Assembly: GCA_002946415.1 (NCBI GenBank)
Contig: NJPS01000075.1
Span: 248,001-312,000 of the forward strand
Reading direction: 5' to 3'
Source of the DNA: Rutstroemia sp. NJR-2017a BVV2
Lineage: Eukaryota; Ascomycota; Leotiomycetes; Helotiales; Rutstroemiaceae
Length of the DNA stretch: 64,000 nucleotides
The translations under genes were made by a program, and so were the position numbers. Below, in pieces: positions 57,750 through 64,000 of this stretch. Every line of letters starts with the position of its first letter. Within the stretch, counting starts at the first letter, position 1. The notes below the pieces were generated by a model. It did not search any database. It was not told the DNA's origin and saw only the letters and a list, made by a program, of their open reading frames with translations.

Positions 57750-59672
57750 CTAACTAGTCTGACACAACTTCCCGGTATCCATATCATACTCCCAAAAGTC
57801 GCTATCAACCCCAGCCCAAACAAACATCGAGTGCGTCGGATCATACTTCCGCTTAATCTGCACCAATCTATCATAACTCGTCCCATAATAATCATGTTTG
57901 AACTGACTATTCATAGGATTCGCCTCATTCATATATGCGCCCGTCTCCGGCGCCCACTCCCTCCAAACCGCTTCTGTATTTTTCTCCGCCCACGCAGCAT
58001 CAGCTTTCATTTTTTGATAAGGAGTTGCCCCCGTGTTGGTACCACCGGAGCTGACGAGAATATGTAGGTACGTTTCTCTCCAGACCGAGTTCAGAGCGCC
58101 TCGTCTTTTGATCGGCACATTGCGAGGTCCAAGACCGGCCTGCATACCGATGGTTAATAAGCCGCTGGCAGCATTAGTGGTGTTCGCTGCCATCACCTGC
58201 TGGAACAAAGATGACACTTCATTGACGTCGCGATCGCCTAACTCTGCACGTCCAATGAGACGACTAGGGCCCAAGCCTCCCCCACCGGCCTGGCTTGAAT
58301 AACCATTCATGGACTGGAAGAAAGTGCTGTAATTTGCTGTGGTGGTGACGTCGCTAATGTTGAATGCCACAAGACTCGAATCGGCACCGAGAGTCTCCAT
58401 AACTGCTGTACGCGCAGAGTAGAGCGTGCTGTTTAATTCTTCAGGCGAGAGATTGTAGCTCCAGATTGAAAGACTGCTGAAGATGCCGGGGGGTGGCGAG
58501 CTCAAACCTGCTAATTCCATGGCTGTTGAACCAATGTAGGCACCACCGCTACCCACAACACCACTGTCCATAAGATCAGGAACTAAGGACATGAATTTGG
58601 CGTAAGCAAGCCAAGTAGCATTAGCAACAGCACTGTTATTGGCGTTAAGGTTGCTCGCAGCTATCGTAATACTTGCTGCAGTGATGTTGACCGGGGCAGG
58701 ATAAGTCAGCATGACAAATTCGGTAACGACTCCAAACTGACCGCCACCGCCGCCACGAATCGCCCAGAAAAGATCGGTGTTTTGTACGTCGTTTGCGACA
58801 AGAATTTCGCCAGCAGGGGTCACCACAGTCGCCTGCAGGAGTTGATCGGAGGCTAGACCGTACGTGCTGGATAACGGTCCATGGCCTCCACCTTGGATAT
58901 ATCCTCCCAAACCAACCGTCTTATCGGAACCGGTACAGACAGCGCGGTCGTACCCCAATGCATAGGATAGCACGTCTCCCCAGATGTTGCCACTTCCAGC
59001 GGTGATAGCAGGAACCGTTTCATTGCTACCGGGTACAGGCCAAGCGGTATCAAAGGATATGCTTTTCAGATGGTGCGTCCAGATGGAGAGTGAGTAGGCA
59101 CCTGAGGACCTATATGAAATTGTCAGCGGTCAGAATATTGAAACCACTAGCATGTCAACCAACCTTCCATTCAAATCATGTCCCGTACCCTTCACGACCA
59201 CGCGGATGTTTCTGGAAGTAGCCCACTTCAGAGCCGTTGCGATTTGTTCAGCGGTGGTAACATTAACGACGTATTGCGGATAACCACCAATTTGACAGCC
59301 AGCGGAGGCATCGTAGCCGTCAGTGTTTGGTGGCATGCATGTATTGTTTGCCCAAATGAAGTAATTAACTGTCTCAGGATTCTCTGCGTGAAACGAGGAA
59401 TATCCCCAACCTGCTTCAACTTCATCACAAGTCATTGGTGACCCAAAAGGATTGCCTGGGTAGCAAGATGATGCCACTGGTCGGGTTCTGATTAATGCGC
59501 CGTTGATAGATGCGTTTAGAGAAGTCCAATCCTGATCAGATGGCCAGGCTTCATCAGAAGGTGTAGTTTTGCATTTCGGTAGAGTTTGGTAGGGGTTGGT
59601 GTCATTGCAGGAAGCAATAGCCTGGGTTCCGAAAATAGCAGCAGCGAAAGCAAAGGTGGTTAAAGAATGCAT
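57750..59672 (-). CDS. Secreted FAD-linked oxidase, berberine-bridge-like
   Basis: Two exons, 59672-59164 and 59109-57750, with a 54-nt intron (GTTGGT..TAG), give 622 residues. A signal peptide is clear (MHSLTTFAFAAAIFGTQAIA), and there are many NxS/T sites, so it is probably secreted and glycosylated. The PCMH-type FAD domain shows VVVKGTGHDLNGR, with the His (about 165) that usually binds FAD covalently, then SLSIWTHHL and GGYIQGGGHGPLSSTYG. The C-terminus has the BBE signature YYGTSYDRLVQIKRKYDP. In bicovalent relatives a Cys lies three residues before VG in the second motif; here that position is Asp (GSDKTVG). It probably oxidises sugars or secondary metabolites; the substrate is unknown. 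Confidence 0.88.
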
Positions 59673-61001
59673 AATGATCGGTTGACTACTAACTGCTACA
59701 ATGTGTATAAAGTCGTCCTTTCACGGAGTGCTTGATAACTCAGAGGTCCATGAATTGGGATGAGCTTTATATATAAGTTGGAGTTCCGTAGAAGACCACT
59801 AATCGATACCCGCCACTGTATCCAGTGGAGACGACCCATCCGATCCATGAGCAAGTGGATTTGGGTATGGCCAAGAGGCTGGTGATTCCGACTTCCATTT
59901 AAGGTATGTTAATCGCGTCGTTAATCAACTCCATATACAGACCAGTGCCGGCTTGTACGCGTGGTAAAACAAGTCTACCGTCGAACTACCGAAGTGGACC
60001 GACACAGTTATGTGGGATGCACTCGCCTAGTTTAAAGACGTTTTACATGTCAACGTCATATTTCCAAGTCGAGATGTTGAATTTTGAAATGTGTAACGGT
60101 GTGATATGCTCAAAGAAGTACATTTTCATCTATGAGCCAATGAAACGACGACCGTATTGATACGGTGGTGACCGCCCCGCCAAGGATGCTAGCTGAGAAG
60201 TGGATTAATTCTCGTCTAAATGTTTCTGGTGGCTCGCCGTATAATACGGTCGGACAGCTAGTGGCAGTGCAAGTACGCGAGTATGAAGTACAAGTACCAA
60301 GAGTGAACTGCAAGTTGCAAAATTTCGGGATCATCTAGTTTGATTCTTCTAGTCTTCCAGAACAAGTGGATTGTACAGGTAGATACCTAGTACCTAGTAA
60401 TGGAATAACTCTTGACCTTCAGAAGAATGTGAGAAAATATCACGTGGGGAGGTATCGAGCAGCCCAACACTCTACTTGACATCTCGAACGAGACCTCCGA
60501 TTAAGAGAAATGACACTTGTACTGATAACCGTGTTGACACTGGATAAGAAATGAATATCGCAGTTCAGGCACTAAATGAAATCCAACTCCGGCCATGGCC
60601 GCTTGACCGAAATCACACTGTGAAAAATGACCAAGTCGTCATATAAGGAACATAATCAGTGAAAAACCCGCAGCCCAGAATATACATTACTCCGCAGCAA
60701 GCAAATCATCCTTCAACTAAAAAGAACAAATTCTACCCAGAATCTATTCCCGAGGTTGACAACAACGATCGTTCGTGCGAAATTCCCAAACAAGCGCCGC
60801 GGCGGAGCGGGATACCACCCACCCCATCTCTAGCGCGTTCTTGGCGCCATTTGCCGACCGCCCGATATCGAACGAACATCATCCATCAATCTCGTCACCT
60901 CTCCTCCAGCGCTCCCTCAATCGACCACGCACGCCTCGCTTTCACTCTCCAATCTTCATTAACACAGCGCCTTACGCATTTCCACACTCTTCATCAAAAC
61001 C
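59673..61001. other. Divergent intergenic region, no gene seen
   Basis: These 1.3 kb lie between two divergent genes and so hold both promoters. A TATATATAAG word at about 59768 lies about 95 bp upstream of the flavoenzyme start. The last 350 bp before the complex I gene are C-rich. No credible frame is seen. Confidence 0.55.
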
Positions 61002-61624
61002 ATGCGCTCCCTATCCCGCGCTCTGCCCCGGGCTCTCTCACTGTCCAAATCCTCCACAACCACAACGACAATCCCACGCCGCAGCCTCTCCGCAACCCAC
61101 GCCCCCCGCTCCGCAGACCACGGTGACCACTACGAGCCCCCGAGCGGATGGCTATTTGGTGTTAAACCGGGAGAGAAGGCGGAGAAGGAGGGCTGGGAGA
61201 ATATTTGGGTGTATGGGTTCCTGGGGACGTGTGCGTTTGGGGTGGTGGGGTATGCTGTGAAGCCGGATACTTCGTGAGTTTTTTTTTTTTGTTGAGCTTT
61301 GTTTTGGGGGGTTTGGGGTGGGGAATGGGAGGGGAGGGGAGGAGGGTGAAGAGGTGGAGAGGTAGATAGATGGAAGGATGAATGGACTACAGGTGATGAG
61401 CCAGAAAGAAGAGAGACGAGCATTCCAATCCGTGATAAAATTGGGGCGCCGGACGATGCAGTTTTATTTCACATTTCACTTTTACTTCACGTTTCATCAC
61501 ATCCCACCACATTACCAAAAACAAACTAACCCCCCTCCCCCACAGGATACAAACCTGGGCCCTAGAAGAAGCCCGCCGAAGGTTAGAAGCCGAAGGGATC
61601 CTGAAGGAGCCAGAAGACAAATAG
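61002..61624 (+). CDS. NADH:ubiquinone oxidoreductase ESSS subunit (NDUFB11 type)
   Basis: Exon 1 (61002-61273) and exon 2 (61546-61624) flank a 272-nt intron (GTGAGT..CACAG), giving 116 residues. The N-terminus is a mitochondrial presequence rich in Arg, Ser and Thr (MRSLSRALPRALSLSKSS). The mature part has PPSGWLFGVKPGEKAEKEGW, one membrane helix (VYGFLGTCAFGVVGYAV) and, across the splice, KPDTSIQTWALEEARRRLEA, typical of the fungal ESSS subunit of respiratory complex I. It sits in the inner mitochondrial membrane as an accessory subunit of the membrane arm. The intron is long for such a small gene. Confidence 0.87.
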
Positions 61625-62260
61625 ATTTCCACTCTCTTGTCTAATTTTCAACACACCTTTACGAGTGCGCGGATGAGCGAGGGATGAAAGAAGTGTATAT
61701 ATGGAGGGCAACGCACGCAGAGGGGAAGTAAGGAACGATGGATGGAGGAAGCAAGGAATGGCAAAAACAGAAAAGTCCGACAATTGCATGCATGAAGAAA
61801 GAGAATATCCACGTGCTAATACAGTGGTGGGATGATGGGATAAGAAGCTGAGGCTGAAGATGAGCGAGAATATTGGACTTTTTTTATTTTATTTTTTCTT
61901 TCAGTTTAAGTTAGAGAGGAATTGCAATGATTGAGGGCCTTGATGGCTGGTAAGATTGTTTTGTTATGGTGATATTGTGAAGTGTTTTTGAGGGGTGCTG
62001 ATTGAATGAATGACTGACTGACTTGGGTCTCCGGATACTGGATAGGGTAATGTCGGAGTTGCGCAAAGATATGAGTGAGGATGCTTATTGGCGTAGAGCA
62101 CTCTAATTCATTTGCCCCCATTTGAGAGATATAAAGTCTTGAGACTTTCGTCTTTCCGCCAATTTAATTGAAGCGTCCAGCAAACAAAATCGCCAGATGA
62201 AATCTACGATTGCTCATATCTGCATTCAGATATCTCTATTATTTTGTGATACATAAAAAC
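61625..62260. other. Intergenic between convergent genes, no gene seen
   Basis: This holds the 3' regions of the complex I subunit and the aminotransferase. There is a T-rich tract at about 61876-61900. Nothing coding is recognised. Confidence 0.6.
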
Positions 62261-63553
62261 TTATTGCTCAGGCACCAAGTAGCTCCACTCATGTTCCTCA
62301 TCACCATATTGTCTTGCCTCAATCCACTCCTTCATCCTCAACGTGATCTCACCAGCTTCTTGGTCAGGTTTTAGACCACACTCGACCAATTCTCCCTTCC
62401 AGCTAACATTCCTTACCGGGCTAACGATAGCCGCAGTACCTGCACCGAATGCTTCCAGTAATCGCCCTTCTTTGGACGCATCCGATATCTCCCTCATGGT
62501 GTATTTACGCTCAGAGATGATCCACCCTTCAGGCGCAAGCTTCTCGCGGGCCAACGAAAGAACAGAGTCTCGTGTAACACCCTCAAGAATAGTACCATCC
62601 AAAGGAGCAGTAATCAATTCTTTCTGGCCCGTCTCCTTGTTCTTAATAGCCACGAACATGTTCATAGTACCAACCTCGGTGACGAATTCTTCCTCACCAA
62701 ACAACCATAGGTTCTGGTGGAAACCTCTCTTGGCGGCTTCTAGCTGTGGCACTATACAAGGAGCATAGTTTGCGCCTAACTTCTTGTCTCCTACTCCTCC
62801 CGGCCACGCTCTTACTGCGTAATCTGTTGCTTCTAGCGAGATGGCTTTGAATCCAGTAGGGTAGTATGGTCCTACCGGCGACGCAATAAGATACAGCAGC
62901 GCTGAACCTGGTGGTCCGACACCGAGTGTTCTTTGTGTACCAATCATCGTCGGTCTCAAGTATAACGAATAACCCCTCGCATCAGGAATGAATCGCTTCT
63001 CCATAGCAGCAAACTTGGCGATCAACTCAATCATAGCCGAGCCGTCGAACGTTGGCAGAGCAATGCGTGCAGAGGACTTGTTCATGCGTGCCATGTTCTT
63101 TTGTGGCCGGAACAGCCGCACTCTGCCGTTCTTGTCTTTGTATGCTTTCATGCCCTCGAAACACTCGAAAGCGTAGTGGAAGACACACGAGGCGGGGTCG
63201 AGGGAGAGGTTCTGGTAGGGTGTTATGCGAGCCGGGAGCCATCCTTCTGATGCGGTCCATTCAATGCTGAGCATATGATCTATGAGCGGTCAGCAAGTAG
63301 GAAATCGGACACCATTGATATGGTGTGTCTTGCCGGTGAATGTCCTCCCAAAAACCAATTCGTTTGGCGGCACCAGTTCCCGAGGCGTGGTGGTCTTGGA
63401 GATAGACAGCTTGGCCGGATCGATATCCTGCAGTTTCGCCGTCGACGCAGCTGTGGCTTGGATGCTGTATGATCTGTATGACTCCCATGCTCCCATCAGC
63501 CTTGGAGACGGGGCTTGGAAGGCAGCCCGCTTGGGGAGCAATTGACGGAGCAT
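62261..63553 (-). CDS. BAT1: Branched-chain amino acid aminotransferase, mitochondrial type
   Basis: Exon 1 (63553-63334) and exon 2 (63279-62261) give 412 residues. The 54-nt intron begins GC (GCAAGA) and ends TAG; joining there yields [19 protein letters not shown], as in the family. The enzyme is PLP-dependent fold IV and interconverts Leu, Ile and Val with their keto acids. The Schiff-base Lys is in [11 protein letters not shown], and the PLP-phosphate loops VTEVGTMN and [12 protein letters not shown] are present. The first 30 residues ([18 protein letters not shown] onward) look like a mitochondrial targeting sequence, favouring a BAT1-like mitochondrial isoform. Length is normal. Confidence 0.93.
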
Positions 63554-64000
63554 TTTCGCGGGAAGTGAGGGTATAGATTGGCAGATGGCCTCGGAGTGGG
63601 ATATGCGGCCTCTTTATAAGTAATATCCCACTGCGGTGCGGAAAGCGTCGGAGTTCTGGAGTGTTGATAGTTGTGCTTTTGAGTGACGGGGACAAATAAT
63701 TTATTTGCAGGGGCTGCATGCTCCGAATCGGAGCTGAGCATTAGCCTATCAAACTGCGGGGATTGTTGATAGGGCAGATGTGGCTTGCCCACTCTCTGCA
63801 GTGGAAGGGTGCTGGCCGGTTTGGAACGACATCTTGTAGGTGGTAATTTGTACTTGGGAGAGCGCAATGTGCAGTAAATGTGTTGTGCGAGAATTCGAAC
63901 GTCTTACCCAGCCTGGGAAGTGTTCGGTATATTGAATCTCACTGGCACGTGCCTGGTATATGAATAGTACGTACGAAAGCACGAAAGTACTTCGTTACAA
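63554..64000. other. Upstream region of the aminotransferase gene
   Basis: This 447-bp edge segment should contain the promoter. No other gene is seen; open frames here look random. Confidence 0.5.

Noticed and set aside
1..64000. CRISPR arrays, riboswitches, bacterial operators
   Set aside because: No regularly spaced repeats of that type occur, and the gene structure is eukaryotic.

Overview
The window is nuclear DNA of a filamentous ascomycete (Pezizomycotina; Leotiomycetes is my tentative guess, from gene content only). The evidence is the many short GT..AG introns of about 47-180 nt, Zn2Cys6 regulators, a fungal-type non-ribosomal peptide synthetase (NRPS), a homogentisate/phenylacetate catabolic gene set, an RTA1-family membrane protein, and a nuclear gene for an accessory subunit of mitochondrial complex I. 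All exon boundaries below were read by hand from splice signals, frame and family knowledge. In every multi-exon model the joined length is a multiple of three.

Left part (1-16.7 kb): a secondary-metabolite locus. The 3' end of an NRPS (condensation domain) enters from the left edge. It is followed by a Zn2Cys6 regulator, a flavin monooxygenase carrying the Baeyer-Villiger fingerprint and, divergently, an intronless two-module NRPS. That NRPS is laid out as (half C)-A-T-C-A-T-reductase and should release a dipeptide reductively. Its two adenylation domains have nearly the same pocket residues.

Middle (17.3-35.4 kb): aromatic amino-acid/phenylacetate catabolism. It holds fumarylacetoacetase, a second Zn2Cys6 regulator, a DAO-type FAD oxidoreductase with low-complexity loops, a DUF6699-like small protein, homogentisate 1,2-dioxygenase and, divergent from the last, a CYP504-like P450. 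The maleylacetoacetate isomerase and 4-hydroxyphenylpyruvate dioxygenase genes are not in the window.

Right-centre (35.4-55.9 kb): accessory and repeat-rich. It has a 2.27-kb Ginger-like DNA transposon with long inverted repeats, a 4-bp target duplication and an integrase frame interrupted by two TAG codons; a 1026-residue ankyrin protein with a three-repeat supermodule; and a 6-kb gene-poor stretch. After these come a small gene built by tandem exon-intron duplication, possibly with alternative membrane-anchored and soluble C-termini, and a tandem trio of divergent paralogues of a family I do not recognise.

Right part (55.9-64 kb): an RTA1-like seven-helix protein, a secreted berberine-bridge-like flavoenzyme lacking the usual flavin-linking Cys, the ESSS (NDUFB11) subunit of complex I, and a mitochondrial branched-chain aminotransferase whose intron uses a GC donor.

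The best candidates for something undescribed are the paralogue trio (49.9-54.2 kb), the exon-duplicated small gene beside it, and the NRPS/monooxygenase locus.
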